DNA from: Candidatus Omnitrophota bacterium
Lineage (GTDB): Bacteria; Omnitrophota; Gorgyraeia; Gygaellales; Profunditerraquicolaceae
Direction of reading: 5' to 3'
DNA: 56,203 nucleotides
Assembly (NCBI GenBank): GCA_030691865.1
Contig: JAUYDL010000054.1
Coordinates: 1 to 56,203 of the forward strand
The stretch's first letter is position 1. Each line of letters begins with the position of its first letter. Of the stretch, positions 23,813 to 32,283 are shown piece after piece. Below the pieces are notes generated by a model, which was not told the origin of the DNA, did no database searches, and saw only the letters and a program-made list of their open reading frames with translations. The translations under genes and the position numbers were made by a program.

Positions 23813-23851
23813 TAACTTTTCCTACTAACCTATTAATTCTATTTTCTTTAC

Positions 23852-24013
23852 TTAAGACAAGCTTTTAATCGCAGCTTCTCTCTTTAGTGCGATAGATCTG
23901 CTTTTTACCTTTTCATTATACACCAATTTAACCGGAGTTCTATACTTAGTAAACTTGCAACCATTGCCACTATTATGTTGTTTTACCCTGCGTTTTAGCC
24001 ATGCTTCTTTGCT
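23852..24013 (-). pseudogene. C-terminal remnant of a GIY-YIG endonuclease-like protein
   Basis: Reading minus from 24013 to the stop at 23852 gives about 53 residues: KRRVKQHNSGNGCKFTKYR, then TPVKLVYNEKVKSRSIAL and KREAAIKSLS. This is the well-known end of the YhbQ/UPF0213 type GIY-YIG domain. The N-terminal GIY and YIG part is absent; the frame opens directly at the stop of the PEBP gene. No start codon fits, so it is a remnant. Confidence 0.75.
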
Positions 24014-24550
24014 TTATCTCTTTTTGTATAAACCAACTAATTCTGACTGGTCCAATATGTGGCCGAGTATTGCACTTTCAAGCGAAGATTTGCTTATCCC
24101 TTCATCCAAATTAAATACTTTATCCAAAGCATATATTTTAAAGAAATATCTATGGGTACCGGAAGGCGGGCATGGCCCACCGTAGTCATTTCTGCCAAAA
24201 TCGTTACGCCCTTGTTTTCCCGGAATGCTGTTTTCTTCTATACGATTAATAAGCGGAATATCAAAGACAACCCAATGGACCCACATCCCCATAGGTGCAT
24301 CAGGGTCGTCAACGATTAACGCTAAACTTTTCGCTTCTTTAGGTATATCCTCAATAATTAATGCTGGATTTACATCCTCCCCTTGGCAAGTAAACTTTTT
24401 AGGAATAAATCCATTGTTCTGGAACTCTGGGCTTAATATTTTCATACCTACACCCCCTTCTTCAGCATTAATAATTCCTAATGCTACAGACATAAAAACT
24501 AAAAACAGAATTGAAATCATTCTGCCAGTCATAACTCTCTTAACCGCCAT
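24014..24550 (-). CDS. YbhB/YbcL (PEBP/Raf kinase inhibitor-like) protein
   Basis: 178 residues. A signal peptide (about 1-29) suggests export, unlike the cytoplasmic YbhB. Family motifs: SPEFQNNGFIPKKFTCQGEDVNPAL, SLALIVDDPDAPMGMWVHWVVFDIP and YGGPCPPSGTHRYFFKIYALD, including the Asp-Pro-Asp and His of the anion-binding pocket. Bacterial members have no settled function. An R2 repeat precedes it and a GIY-YIG remnant follows directly. Confidence 0.92.
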   Translation of the reverse strand: MAVKRVMTGRMISILFLVFMSVALGIINAEEGGVGMKILSPEFQNNGFIPKKFTCQGEDVNPALIIEDIPKEAKSLALIVDDPDAPMGMWVHWVVFDIPLINRIEENSIPGKQGRNDFGRNDYGGPCPPSGTHRYFFKIYALDKVFNLDEGISKSSLESAILGHILDQSELVGLYKKR

Positions 24551-24572
24551 AGTTAGCCTTCTTGTCTACCTA

Positions 24573-24609
24573 GACAACACCCGCGCAATACAAATCAGCG
24601 CGGGGTGTC
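24573..24609. repeat. R2 repeat, copy c
   Basis: GACAACACCCGCGC (24573-24586) pairs with GCGCGGGGTGTC (24598-24609). The last base is the first base of the gpmA stop codon (24609-24611 read on the minus strand). Nearly identical, flanks included, to the copy at 46225. Confidence 0.85.
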
Positions 24610-25358
24610 TACTTTGCCTTACCCTGATTAGCCACCGCCTCCATCGCCTTCTTCACTTGTTCCGTATCACCTAGATAATAACTTCTAATTGGTTTTAAAT
24701 TATCATTTAACTCATAGACTAAAGGCAGGCCGGTAGGAATATTTAAACTTACAATTTTCTCCTCGGAAATATTATCAAGATACATCACTAAAGCGCGCAA
24801 TGAATTTCCATGCGCGGCAATAATGACGCGCTTATCGCTTTTTACCGCCGGAGCAATTGTTTTATGCCAAAAAGGCAGAAATCTAGCCACCGTATCTTTT
24901 AGGCATTCAGTAAGTGGTAATTCTTTGGGCTTAAGATCCTTGTAACGAGCATCAAGCCCCGGATAACGCGGGTCATTTTTTTCCAAAGCCATCGGAGCAA
25001 TATCGTAACTTCTCCTCCAGATCAGAACCTGCTCTTCCCCATATTTTAAGGCAGTCTCGGATTTATTTAAGCCTTGTAAGGCGCCGTAATGCTTTTCATT
25101 AAGCCGCCAGGAATTATAAACCGGTATCCACATTAAATCCATTTCATCGAGTATAATCCAAAGCGTGCGGATTGCTCTCTTTAAAACAGAGGTATAGGCT
25201 ACATCAAAAACAAAACCTTCCCGTTTAAGTACCTGGCCGGCCTGCTTGGCCTCCTGTACTCCTTTTTCCGATAAATCAACATCGATCCAACCGGTAAAAC
25301 GATTCTCTTTATTCCAGCTGCTTTCTCCGTGCCTTAATAAAACTAATTTCTTCATCAA
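24609..25358 (-). CDS. gpmA: 2,3-bisphosphoglycerate-dependent phosphoglycerate mutase
   Basis: 249 residues, the usual length of the dPGM enzyme. Phosphohistidine motif [18 protein letters not shown] (His10), then [36 protein letters not shown] and the second catalytic His in [13 protein letters not shown]. Interconverts 3- and 2-phosphoglycerate in glycolysis. Its start overlaps the stop of the DUF2062 gene by four bases (ATGA). The codons at its end run into R2 copy c. Confidence 0.97.
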   Translation of the reverse strand: MMKKLVLLRHGESSWNKENRFTGWIDVDLSEKGVQEAKQAGQVLKREGFVFDVAYTSVLKRAIRTLWIILDEMDLMWIPVYNSWRLNEKHYGALQGLNKSETALKYGEEQVLIWRRSYDIAPMALEKNDPRYPGLDARYKDLKPKELPLTECLKDTVARFLPFWHKTIAPAVKSDKRVIIAAHGNSLRALVMYLDNISEEKIVSLNIPTGLPLVYELNDNLKPIRSYYLGDTEQVKKAMEAVANQGKAK

Positions 25359-25858
25359 GCCTCCGTTTTCCCGCCTTTGGGGTGAGCTGTTTTATCTCCA
25401 TGGGAATTTCTCCTGATTATTAACAAGGTCAAGGAATAGCTAAGCGCGCCTAAAACTAAACCAATAACTAGATAACCGACAATCACCGGCAAAAGCACTT
25501 CAAAAAAGGAAAGTTTAAAAAATCCAGTCCAGCCGAAGTTTTTAAGCAACCCTTGAGCCTGCTGTTGCACCGTTTGCCAATTCAGTTTAAGTATAACAGA
25601 ACCCACTTTTATTGCCAAGATAAAAGTTACTAATGAGAGCCAGGTATTCGTAAGCAGGCCACCCAATAATGCTGCCGCGCGATTAGCCTTGAAAATAAAA
25701 GCCAAAAATAATGCCGCAGCCGGGCCAGTTCCGGGCAGTAAACCGGCAAATACCCCTAAACCCACGCCCAAGGCAATCTTCTGCGCAGAATCATTGATAT
25801 AAAAAAGTTTGGCAAAAACAAAATTTATAATTTTCTTAAAACGCGGCTCTTTAGGCAT
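25355..25858 (-). CDS. DUF2062 membrane protein
   Basis: 167 residues with three or four hydrophobic segments. [44 protein letters not shown] in short pieces matches the DUF2062 signature (Gly-Pro-Gly loop, then a hydrophobic helix). The function of this inner-membrane domain is unknown. It is coupled to gpmA by a four-base overlap and follows the radical SAM gene by 2 bases. Confidence 0.85.
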   Translation of the reverse strand: MPKEPRFKKIINFVFAKLFYINDSAQKIALGVGLGVFAGLLPGTGPAAALFLAFIFKANRAAALLGGLLTNTWLSLVTFILAIKVGSVILKLNWQTVQQQAQGLLKNFGWTGFFKLSFFEVLLPVIVGYLVIGLVLGALSYSLTLLIIRRNSHGDKTAHPKGGKTEA

Positions 25859-25860
25859 AT

Positions 25861-26820
25861 TTAACCAGGCTTAATATTTACTCCGGCAAATCTTTCCGCC
25901 CCGTATGACTCCTGAATCCAGCCGTTAAGCAAATGATAACGCTCTAGAATTTCCTTAGCCTCCTGATATTCCTCTTTTTTCAGGCGGCGATTGATTTTAG
26001 GGTAACCGGAGGCCAAATGATACGGCAGATACTGGCTCATTAAACTTATGTAGGTATCCTCGGATAATTCGCCAGCAATAAATTTCATGACCTTTTCTGT
26101 TTGCGAGGAGCGGTTAGGCAGCACCAGGTGCCGGATGATCAGGCCTCTTTTAATCAATCCATCATCGCTAAATTCAGCCAACCCCACCTGCCGATGCATT
26201 TCTTTGAGCGCCTCTTGATTATATTTGACATAATCCGCAGCTTTTGATAATTTTTTAGAAACCAGGCTATCCCCATAACGGCTATCCGCTAGATATATAT
26301 CAACTATACCCGCTAAAAACTTAATCACTCCGGCTAGTTCATAACCGCTAGTATTATAAACCAAAGGTATTTTTAGCCCCCTTAAAATAGCTAGCTCTAA
26401 ACTTTTAAGTATTTGCGGTAAAACATGCGTGGGAGTAACCAGGTTAATATTATGACATCCCTGGCTTTGTAGTTTTAGCATTACTTGCGCTAACTCGCTA
26501 AAGGTGTATTCCCGGCCCTTTCCTAACTGGCTAAACTCATAGTTCTGGCAATAGACACAACCCATATTACAATGGCTAAAAAATATCGTACCGCTGCCGC
26601 CAGTACCTGAGATTGGCGGCTCTTCACCATAATGAGCCATGAAACTAAAAATTTTAGGAAGCGATGCTGTTTTACAAAAACCGATTTTATTATTTAAACG
26701 GTTAACCTTGCAACGGCGCGGGCAAATTTGGCAAGACTCAAGTGATAAAAATAGCGCATCAGCTATTTTTTTTAACTCTCCACTTTTATAGGCATTAAGA
26801 TACCCCGGATAATCTGACAT
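25861..26820 (-). CDS. Radical SAM protein, PflX/COG1313 type
   Basis: 319 residues. The SAM cluster motif is CNMGCVYCQNY (Cys84, Cys88, Cys91). Before it lies a second Cys group CQICPRRCKVNRL...GFCKT (Cys30, 33, 37, 49), as in PflA-related proteins of the COG1313 group. Reaction unknown; most likely activates a glycyl-radical or modifies a partner. One-base overlap with the DUF4416 gene. It is not the radical SAM member of the AmmeMemoRadiSam set, which has a different N-terminus. Confidence 0.85.
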   Translation of the reverse strand: MSDYPGYLNAYKSGELKKIADALFLSLESCQICPRRCKVNRLNNKIGFCKTASLPKIFSFMAHYGEEPPISGTGGSGTIFFSHCNMGCVYCQNYEFSQLGKGREYTFSELAQVMLKLQSQGCHNINLVTPTHVLPQILKSLELAILRGLKIPLVYNTSGYELAGVIKFLAGIVDIYLADSRYGDSLVSKKLSKAADYVKYNQEALKEMHRQVGLAEFSDDGLIKRGLIIRHLVLPNRSSQTEKVMKFIAGELSEDTYISLMSQYLPYHLASGYPKINRRLKKEEYQEAKEILERYHLLNGWIQESYGAERFAGVNIKPG

Positions 26821-27380
26821 TAGGGTGCATAGAACTTTCTAATTTGATTAAAAATATCGATATATTCTTTACTGCAGTAGTCCGGATAGGTCCACTCATT
26901 GGCAGAGAACGAATTTCCTCTAAAAGAAAGGGTTATTTCGGCAAAGATGCCTTTACGCAAAAATATCCTATGCGCGTAATCCTTAGTTGTGGCCAGTACC
27001 AATTTAGCTAAATCAATATAGCCTGGATCGATATTCACCTGACGGGATTTGGCCGTCAAAAATTTTGTTTCCAGCCGATTGGTATAAAGCTTGACTCGAT
27101 ATAAATCCGCAATAGAGATAAGCTTAGAGAAACTGATAAATTTTCTCTTGAGCCCTTTACCCATCTCTGCTTCATAGTAATCTGTATAATTAAAGTCAAT
27201 GCCTGCTGATTCAAAATCAATTTTGCCAAATTTCTTTCTTAATTTTTCTTTGGCTTTTATAAAAATAGCCTCATCTTTATAGATGAAGCCAATTACTAGC
27301 TTAACTTTCAGATTATATTTGACGATTTTTTTCAATTTGGCTGGAAAACCATGGTTTGGCAACCAAATAGCCAAAGCCAC
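26820..27380 (-). CDS. DUF4416 family protein
   Basis: 186 residues as drawn. KVKLVIGFIYKDEAIFIKAKEKLRKKFG, IDFNYTDYYEAEMGKGLKRKFISF, VNIDPGYIDLAKLVLATTKDY and FAEITLSFRG are the DUF4416 signatures; the family, of unknown function, is typical of anaerobic and candidate-phylum bacteria. The true start is uncertain: the family core begins near residue 25, and the first 10 or so codons (MALAIWLPNHG) lie in an R3 element, so the present start may have been supplied by the repeat. Confidence 0.85.
   Translation of the reverse strand: MALAIWLPNHGFPAKLKKIVKYNLKVKLVIGFIYKDEAIFIKAKEKLRKKFGKIDFESAGIDFNYTDYYEAEMGKGLKRKFISFSKLISIADLYRVKLYTNRLETKFLTAKSRQVNIDPGYIDLAKLVLATTKDYAHRIFLRKGIFAEITLSFRGNSFSANEWTYPDYCSKEYIDIFNQIRKFYAP
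27351..27379. repeat. R3 palindromic element, copy D
   Basis: ATGGTTTGGC (27351-27360) faces TAGCCAAAGCCA (27368-27379). It covers the start codon region of the DUF4416 gene (minus strand). Confidence 0.65.
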
Positions 27381-27386
27381 AGAATT

Positions 27387-27734
27387 TTAAGGCAAGAACT
27401 GACTGATATACTGGGCGATCTTTTTACACTGATCTTCACGCATTTGATTAAAAAATATAGCCAGGTTAAATCCGCCGCTGGCCTCATCTTCAGTCCTTAC
27501 GACTACCCCCTTACATTCAACAATCGTGTTTTTGCCTGCCTGGCTTCTATTCGGCAGGCTTAATTTTACGGAAATCTTGGTAAAAGGCGGCATATATTTA
27601 TCTAAATGACAATAGGCACCCACACTGCTGATATTGTGTGAGACGGTAGAAAAATCATAGCCGTTTACCGCCAGATTAAGCGGCAACTTATGCGCCAGAC
27701 GTGGATGTACCCTGCGTTCTTTAATGCTCTTCAT
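27387..27734 (-). CDS. PilZ domain protein
   Basis: 115 residues, a single PilZ domain. The cyclic di-GMP motifs are both present: RRVHPR (about 7-12) and NISSVGAYC (about 33-41), the latter corresponding to D/N-x-S-x-x-G. Likely a small cyclic di-GMP receptor. Its start overlaps the stop of the zinc-finger gene by one base, and a related PilZ protein is encoded just upstream at 27996-28337. Confidence 0.9.
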   Translation of the reverse strand: MKSIKERRVHPRLAHKLPLNLAVNGYDFSTVSHNISSVGAYCHLDKYMPPFTKISVKLSLPNRSQAGKNTIVECKGVVVRTEDEASGGFNLAIFFNQMREDQCKKIAQYISQFLP

Positions 27735-27964
27735 TATTTTTTCTCTTCTGCCTTATGGCTTTGGCTATTGGAGGCCAAACCATCGCCTTGCGGCTTAGAT
27801 TTATTGATAAATGTGCGCCAGCATCTTTTGCTGCAATAGAATTTTCCGTCACGATAATAGCGTTTTAGTTTCTTAATCAGCTTGTTACAGGCCAAACAAT
27901 TGGTCTGTTTTTCGGCTTTGGGTTTGGCTTCTGCTTCACTTTCCTTAACTGCTTCTAGCGCCAT
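27734..27964 (-). CDS. Small zinc-finger protein with an in-frame repeat at its C-terminus
   Basis: 76 residues. CLACNKLIKKLKRYYRDGKFYC followed by SKRCW gives Cys pairs spaced like a treble-clef/MYM-like zinc site (about 23-48). The last third (about 56-69) reads KPQGDGLASNSQSHK and is encoded by an R3 element inserted in frame, so this tail is repeat-derived. It precedes the PilZ gene by one-base overlap. Function unknown; nucleic acid binding or chaperoning is possible. Confidence 0.7.
   Translation of the reverse strand: MALEAVKESEAEAKPKAEKQTNCLACNKLIKKLKRYYRDGKFYCSKRCWRTFINKSKPQGDGLASNSQSHKAEEKK
27757..27797. repeat. R3 palindromic element, copy A (in frame in a coding gene)
   Basis: Forty-one bases starting GGCTTTGGCTATTGGAGG and ending TTGCGGCTTA, 37 of 41 identical to copy B at 37079-37119. 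ATGG(C)TTTGGC and GCCAAACCAT form a 10-base-pair stem with one bulge. Confidence 0.8.
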
Positions 27965-27995
27965 GACAATTTTCCTTTCCTTAGGTTGAAACTAA

Positions 27996-28337
27996 CTATA
28001 CCTGCATATTTATGAAATCTTTGAGGTAGTTCTGCTCTGCACTATTAAACTCTACAAACTCTATACCGGTTTGATTACGGTTAGAATGCGCCAGCGGCAT
28101 TGACCAGGCTACCTTACCAACAGGCCTTAATATCCGATTTAAAATATTAATTTCAAGCATTACCAACGTCGAGGTAGGAATAAACTGTTCGTTAGCGAGT
28201 CTTAAACCACCGCAACTTATATCCTTACTAATACCGCTATCAAAATCCGCTTTGCCCCTGAACTGATAACGAATCTTGGAATGAAAATTTAACCGGGGAA
28301 AACAGCGATTTTCCTTTTGTTTTTGCAATGTCACCAT
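27996..28337 (-). CDS. PilZ domain protein, probably from a leaderless messenger
   Basis: 113 residues from the ATG at 28337. A longer frame starts at 28355, but the -10 box (28349-28344) lies inside that extension, so the ATG at 28337, about where transcription should begin, is preferred. PilZ motifs: NRCFPR (the R-x-x-x-R region is partly degenerate) and DISCGGLRL (D-x-S-x-x-G). Ends with a helix AEQNYLKDFINMQ. Likely cyclic di-GMP-responsive, of the same type as 27387-27734 but only distantly similar. Confidence 0.85.
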   Translation of the reverse strand: MVTLQKQKENRCFPRLNFHSKIRYQFRGKADFDSGISKDISCGGLRLANEQFIPTSTLVMLEINILNRILRPVGKVAWSMPLAHSNRNQTGIEFVEFNSAEQNYLKDFINMQV

Positions 28338-28343
28338 TAAAAA

Positions 28344-28372
28344 AATATAACACACATTTTAAAATATGTCAA
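28344..28372 (-). promoter_or_regulatory. Promoter of the PilZ gene
   Basis: Minus strand: TTGACA (28372-28367), 17 bases, TATATT (28349-28344). Seven bases beyond the -10 is the ATG at 28337, so the transcript probably has no leader. Confidence 0.75.
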
Positions 28373-28374
28373 TA

Positions 28375-28403
28375 CTTTACAAAATTTGCAATTTTGCTAT
28401 AAT
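28375..28403 (+). promoter_or_regulatory. Promoter of the ExeA-like operon
   Basis: TATAAT (28398-28403) preceded by TGC, an extended -10, with a poor -35 (CTTTAC, 28375-28380) 17 bases upstream. Divergent from the PilZ promoter; the two overlap at their -35 regions. Confidence 0.65.
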
Positions 28404-28415
28404 TGCTTACAGAAG

Positions 28416-28447
28416 CATGGTCCGGCTTCCAATAGCCAAAGCCAAAA
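28416..28447. repeat. R3 palindromic element, copy C (in a leader)
   Basis: ATGGTCCGGCTTCCAATAGC followed by CAAAGCCAAAA. It lies in the untranslated leader of the ExeA-like gene between the -10 box and the ribosome site (GAGGTG at 28451-28456). Confidence 0.7.
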
Positions 28448-28459
28448 CGAGGTGAATAA

Positions 28460-29296
28460 ATGTACTGCAAATACTACGGGCTAAAAGAACGCCCTTTTAA
28501 TGTTACCAGCGACCCGGCTTTCTTTTTTTCCAGCAAAAAACATAAAGAAGCTCTCTCCCATTTACTTTATGGAGTCAGCCAAAGAAAAGGGATTATTGTT
28601 TTAACCGGAGAAATCGGCACTGGTAAAACCACCATCTGCCGTTTTTTCCTGAACCAAGTTGGCAAAAACGTAAAAACCGCCTTTATTCTGAACCCTACCT
28701 TCTCTGAGATCCAATTGTTGAAATCAATCGTTAATGATTTCGGGATTAATTCTAACAATAAAACAAAATTAGACATAGTTTTGGAGTTAAATAATTTTCT
28801 CCTACGCGAATCCACCGCCGGAAATAATCTGGTGCTAATCATTGATGAGGCGCAAAATTTAGAGCCCAATTTACTTGAGCAGATCCGACTGCTTTCCAAC
28901 CTAGAAACAGAAAAGGATAAGCTCTTGCAGGTAATTTTAGTCGGACAACCGGAATTAAATACCCGGCTTAATTTATATGATTTAAGACAACTGCGGCAAA
29001 GAATTATGGTTAGATATCACATTACGCCGCTAGACAACGATGAAATCAAAGACTACATTAACTACCGCTTAAAGATTGCCAGGGCAGAGCATGGGTTAGA
29101 AGGCCAAATTGAATTTAGCGATGAAGCTATCGAAATGATCAGCCGCTTCTCCGGCGGTACGCCCAGATTAATTAATATGATTTGCGATCGGGCGCTTTTA
29201 GCCGGGTTTGTCAGTGAAACTAACCATATAGATTTTGGTATTATCGAAAGATGTATCGAAGAGCTGGACAGTTACTTTGTGAGTAAAAACGCATGA
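28460..29296 (+). CDS. ExeA/GspA-like AAA ATPase
   Basis: 278 residues. N-terminal MYCKYYGLKERPFNVTSDP is the ExeA family start. Walker A GEIGTGKTT (50-58), Walker B LVLIIDEAQN (Asp129, Glu130), LSNLE sensor, and the arginine region LRQRIMVRYH. ExeA with ExeB helps to insert the type II secretion secretin through peptidoglycan in Aeromonas; many bacteria have ExeA-like ATPases near pilus or polysaccharide genes. Here it has its own promoter and overlaps the GspB-like gene by four bases. No C-terminal peptidoglycan-binding domain, so it is the short form. Confidence 0.9.
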   Translation: MYCKYYGLKERPFNVTSDPAFFFSSKKHKEALSHLLYGVSQRKGIIVLTGEIGTGKTTICRFFLNQVGKNVKTAFILNPTFSEIQLLKSIVNDFGINSNNKTKLDIVLELNNFLLRESTAGNNLVLIIDEAQNLEPNLLEQIRLLSNLETEKDKLLQVILVGQPELNTRLNLYDLRQLRQRIMVRYHITPLDNDEIKDYINYRLKIARAEHGLEGQIEFSDEAIEMISRFSGGTPRLINMICDRALLAGFVSETNHIDFGIIERCIEELDSYFVSKNA

Positions 29297-29760
29297 GCAT
29301 CATTAATGAGGCATTAAAAAAAACCGAAGAGTACCTCCAAAAAAATGCCGCCAAAGATAACCTCCTGGCGCCTAAGCCCGCCGGAGCTAAACCATTCCTC
29401 CTTTATATTTTAATTTTATTGGCCGGGCTTTCGCTGGGCAACTTTATATTTAACCTGCTGAGCCATGAGCTCCAAACTACTCAAACGCAAAAGTTAAATG
29501 CTTTGCCTGTTATCCAAACTACAAATTCTCCCCCTGCAGCTGCCTTGCCGAGCCAACCACCGGAAGAAAAGAAACCCGCAGAACTCAACTTTGTTTTAAA
29601 CGGAATATTCTTCTCCGATAATGACGGCTACGCATTAGTCAATAACCAGATTGTAAGAGAGAATGATTACGTTGATGGAGCTAAGGTGGGTTTGATTACT
29701 ACCAATACTGTAGAACTAGATAACGCCGGCCAGAGGATTACTCTATCCACTCACAGGTAA
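29293..29760 (+). CDS. GspB/ExeB-like membrane protein
   Basis: 155 residues. Starts MSIINEALKKTEEYLQK, the GspB cytoplasmic motif, then a transmembrane segment (about 34-54), a Pro-rich linker (about 75-95) and a small beta domain (LNGIFFSDNDGYALVNNQIV, then VELDNAGQRITLS), which is the GspB periplasmic domain. Works with the ExeA-like ATPase encoded just upstream. The last 18 bases overlap the end of aroB on the other strand, so the two operons converge without a terminator gap. Confidence 0.85.
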   Translation: MSIINEALKKTEEYLQKNAAKDNLLAPKPAGAKPFLLYILILLAGLSLGNFIFNLLSHELQTTQTQKLNALPVIQTTNSPPAAALPSQPPEEKKPAELNFVLNGIFFSDNDGYALVNNQIVRENDYVDGAKVGLITTNTVELDNAGQRITLSTHR

Positions 29761-30849
29761 CGCAAAAAAAGCCCCGCAGATTGCTTCTTTAATTAAATCT
29801 AATTTAATATTTCGCACGATCCTGGGCTTGCCAATACCGCCGATAAGCACAAACTTATTTTCCTTACCCGAAAACTTTTTATCGTGATAATGCGCCCGGA
29901 TAATCTTGGCGGCCGATACGCCTTTTATCTTTATAGGCAGGCCATAAAGCTTAATCAAATTCCTAATACGTAGCGCTGACTGTGTATCGATTAATCCTAA
30001 CCTTTTACTTAAGTCAACAGCAACGATCATGCCCAGGCTAACTGCCTGGCCGTGGTTATAACTTTTATACCCGCCGGCAGCCTCAATGGCATGGCCAATC
30101 GTATGCCCAAAATTAAGAATACTCCTTAAGCCTAAAGTTTCTTTTTCATCCCGGTAAACTATGCCTGCTTTAATCCGGCTACAGGCATGAATGATTGTTT
30201 CCAGGGTAGCAGGATTTCGCTGCACTACTTTTTGATATTTATTTTCTAGAAAACTAAAAAGCTTTTGGTCTTTTATTACTGCGTATTTAATTACCTCCGC
30301 CATCCCGCAGCGAACCTGCATTATATCAAGGCTCTTTAAAAAATTTATCTCACTAAAAACCAGCCTGGGCTGATAAAATGCTCCCACTAAGTTCTTGCCT
30401 AAATCCAGGTCAACGGCGGTTTTGCCGCCGATGGCTGAATCCACCTGAGCCAACAAAGTCGTAGGAATCTGGACATAGTTAATACCTCGCTTATAAACCG
30501 AAGCCACAAATCCTGCTAGATCACCAACCACCCCTCCGCCAAAAGCAATAATAAAAACTTTTTTCTTTTGGTCAAACTTAGCTAACTCTTTAATGACCAG
30601 GCTGGCTGTTTCTATAGACTTGGTTTTTTCGCTATCCGCAACCAGCTTAAAATGACAATTAAATCCGTTCCCGGACAAAACTTGCAACAACTTTGCGCCG
30701 TATTTATTTTTCAAAAAGGCATTGGTAATAATGAAGGCATCTGTTCCAATATCTAATTTTTTTAAATATGCGCCAAGTTGATAAAATATACCACCTCCGA
30801 TAACTATCTGATATGAACGCTTACCTAAATTAACCCTTACCTTATGCAT
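29743..30849 (-). CDS. aroB: 3-dehydroquinate synthase
   Basis: 368 residues. NAD site FGGGVVGDLAGFVASVYKRG and metal/substrate motifs QIPTTLLAQVDSAIGGKTAVDL, FGHTIGHAIEAAGG and SYNHGQAVSLGMI are all present. Second step of the shikimate pathway, converting DAHP to 3-dehydroquinate; the next enzyme, AroQ, is encoded at 47868. The gene starts one base after the site-2 protease stop and converges on the GspB-like gene at its 3' end. Confidence 0.97.
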   Translation of the reverse strand: MHKVRVNLGKRSYQIVIGGGIFYQLGAYLKKLDIGTDAFIITNAFLKNKYGAKLLQVLSGNGFNCHFKLVADSEKTKSIETASLVIKELAKFDQKKKVFIIAFGGGVVGDLAGFVASVYKRGINYVQIPTTLLAQVDSAIGGKTAVDLDLGKNLVGAFYQPRLVFSEINFLKSLDIMQVRCGMAEVIKYAVIKDQKLFSFLENKYQKVVQRNPATLETIIHACSRIKAGIVYRDEKETLGLRSILNFGHTIGHAIEAAGGYKSYNHGQAVSLGMIVAVDLSKRLGLIDTQSALRIRNLIKLYGLPIKIKGVSAAKIIRAHYHDKKFSGKENKFVLIGGIGKPRIVRNIKLDLIKEAICGAFFALPVSG

Positions 30850-30850
30850 A

Positions 30851-31474
30851 TTAAAACCCTACCCCCATCATTCTAATTACGGCGCCCACCAGCGGCCAAA
30901 GCAAGCGATCAAACATTCCCAACCAGATAAATACAAAAAGGATAATAAAACCATAACGCTCAAACCCCGCATACTGCTCTGATAAATGCGCTGGCAATAA
31001 ACCCATTAAAATTCTTGAACCATCTAACGGCGGGATAGGTATAAGATTAAATATGGCTAAGACAACATTAATCGTAAGCAGATATTTTGTTGCGCTAATG
31101 CCCTGCGCAGGAATAAATCTTAATATTCCGGCCATAATAAAAGCCAGGATAAAATTAGCCAGCGGGCCGGCCAGGCCAATCCAGATCATATCCCTTTTGG
31201 GATTCTTTAGGCTCCGGTAATTTATGGGAACAGGCTTGGCCGCGCCAAAAACAAAACGTCCGGCGGTAGATAAAAAAAGCACCAAGGGCAAAAGAATAGT
31301 CCAGAAAGGATCAATATGCGCCAGCGGATTTAAGGTTAACCGGCCGCTTAATCTAGCCGTAGAATCTCCCAGCTTATAAGCCACTAAACCATGCGCAAAT
31401 TCGTGCACGGTTATGGCAATCAGTAAAAGCGCAAAAGAAGCGGCAAAGGAAATAATTGAATACAAAAGGTTCAA
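30851..31474 (-). CDS. Site-2 protease family membrane metallopeptidase (M50)
   Basis: 207 residues. Zinc motif HEFAHG (His24, Glu25, His28) in the first transmembrane helices, and NLIPIPPLDGSRIL with the third ligand Asp in a later helix. This short M50 form lacks PDZ and CBS domains. Such proteins cut transmembrane substrates in regulated signalling, but the small form has no assigned substrate. Its start overlaps the stop of the SH3 protein by four bases. Confidence 0.93.
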   Translation of the reverse strand: MNLLYSIISFAASFALLLIAITVHEFAHGLVAYKLGDSTARLSGRLTLNPLAHIDPFWTILLPLVLFLSTAGRFVFGAAKPVPINYRSLKNPKRDMIWIGLAGPLANFILAFIMAGILRFIPAQGISATKYLLTINVVLAIFNLIPIPPLDGSRILMGLLPAHLSEQYAGFERYGFIILFVFIWLGMFDRLLWPLVGAVIRMMGVGF

Positions 31475-32262
31475 TTTAGTGCCTCGATAATATCGATCTG
31501 AATAATAGGATATTTACTTGCAGCCAGACTGATTAATTTTCCCGTAACCTTAACTTTGCGATAATTAAGGCTGTCTAAACTTTTGCGATCGCCTTTAAGA
31601 AAATATATTTTATTTTCAGAGGTGATCAACTTATGCGTAGCCTTGCGCCAGAGGACTATCCCGTAAGGGCTAACCTTGCCCTCAACTACCAATTGATCGT
31701 TTAATTTGACAGTATCTGTGACCTTAACCGGAGCATCCTGTTTCTGGAACAGGACCACCTCTTTATTCACAAATTTTTTATTCACCCAAGCATAACTCTG
31801 ATAAACCGGATGAATCTTATACCAGCCTTCCTCATCTGCAATGACATTAACCACCGTGGCTTTATCAACTTTCCCCAGAATCCATGCCGATTCAGTCGGC
31901 CCCAACCGGATATTTACTCTATCTTTAATTACCTTAGCGCTAAGACACTTGCCTGATTGGGAAGCAAAATCAGTATTAACATTATTGCATTCACAAAGAT
32001 TCTTTTTTATATAAGAAGGCGCCTCGACAGGCAGGCGGATCTTATACCAATCATAGGCTTCCCAGACAACTTCTACTAATTCGCCTTTAGCCAGAGTGCA
32101 AATGACCTCTGCAACTACCGTGGCATCCACTCGAACATTTATGCCGTTGGCATTGATCTGACCTGTAAAAGCACCAAAAGTCTCCGCAAATACAGTGCCC
32201 ACCAGACTAAAACAAACCATAAGAAAAATAAGTGTGTCCTTAATTTTAAGATTTAGCAGCAT
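31471..32262 (-). CDS. Exported protein with two bacterial SH3 domains
   Basis: 263 residues. Signal peptide about 1-26 (LIFLMVCFSLVGTVFA). SH3b domain 1 at about 30-90 (INANGINVRVDATVVAEVICTLAKGELVEVV) and domain 2 at about 105-165 (KDRVNIRLGPTESAWILGKVDKATVVNVI). A further small beta domain (about 185-263) ends in VKVTGKLISLAASKYPIIQID, an OB-like pattern. SH3b domains usually bind peptidoglycan or peptides in the periplasm. Probably a wall-associated sensor or adaptor. Coupled to the M50 protease gene. Confidence 0.85.
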   Translation of the reverse strand: MLLNLKIKDTLIFLMVCFSLVGTVFAETFGAFTGQINANGINVRVDATVVAEVICTLAKGELVEVVWEAYDWYKIRLPVEAPSYIKKNLCECNNVNTDFASQSGKCLSAKVIKDRVNIRLGPTESAWILGKVDKATVVNVIADEEGWYKIHPVYQSYAWVNKKFVNKEVVLFQKQDAPVKVTDTVKLNDQLVVEGKVSPYGIVLWRKATHKLITSENKIYFLKGDRKSLDSLNYRKVKVTGKLISLAASKYPIIQIDIIEALN

Positions 32263-32283
32263 TTAATTTAACCTTACTTTTAT

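Noticed and set aside
25861-26820. Radical SAM gene as partner of the MEMO gene at 48827 (AmmeMemoRadiSam)
   Set aside because: Its N-terminal Cys pattern and core match the COG1313/PflX type, and the genes are 22 kb apart.
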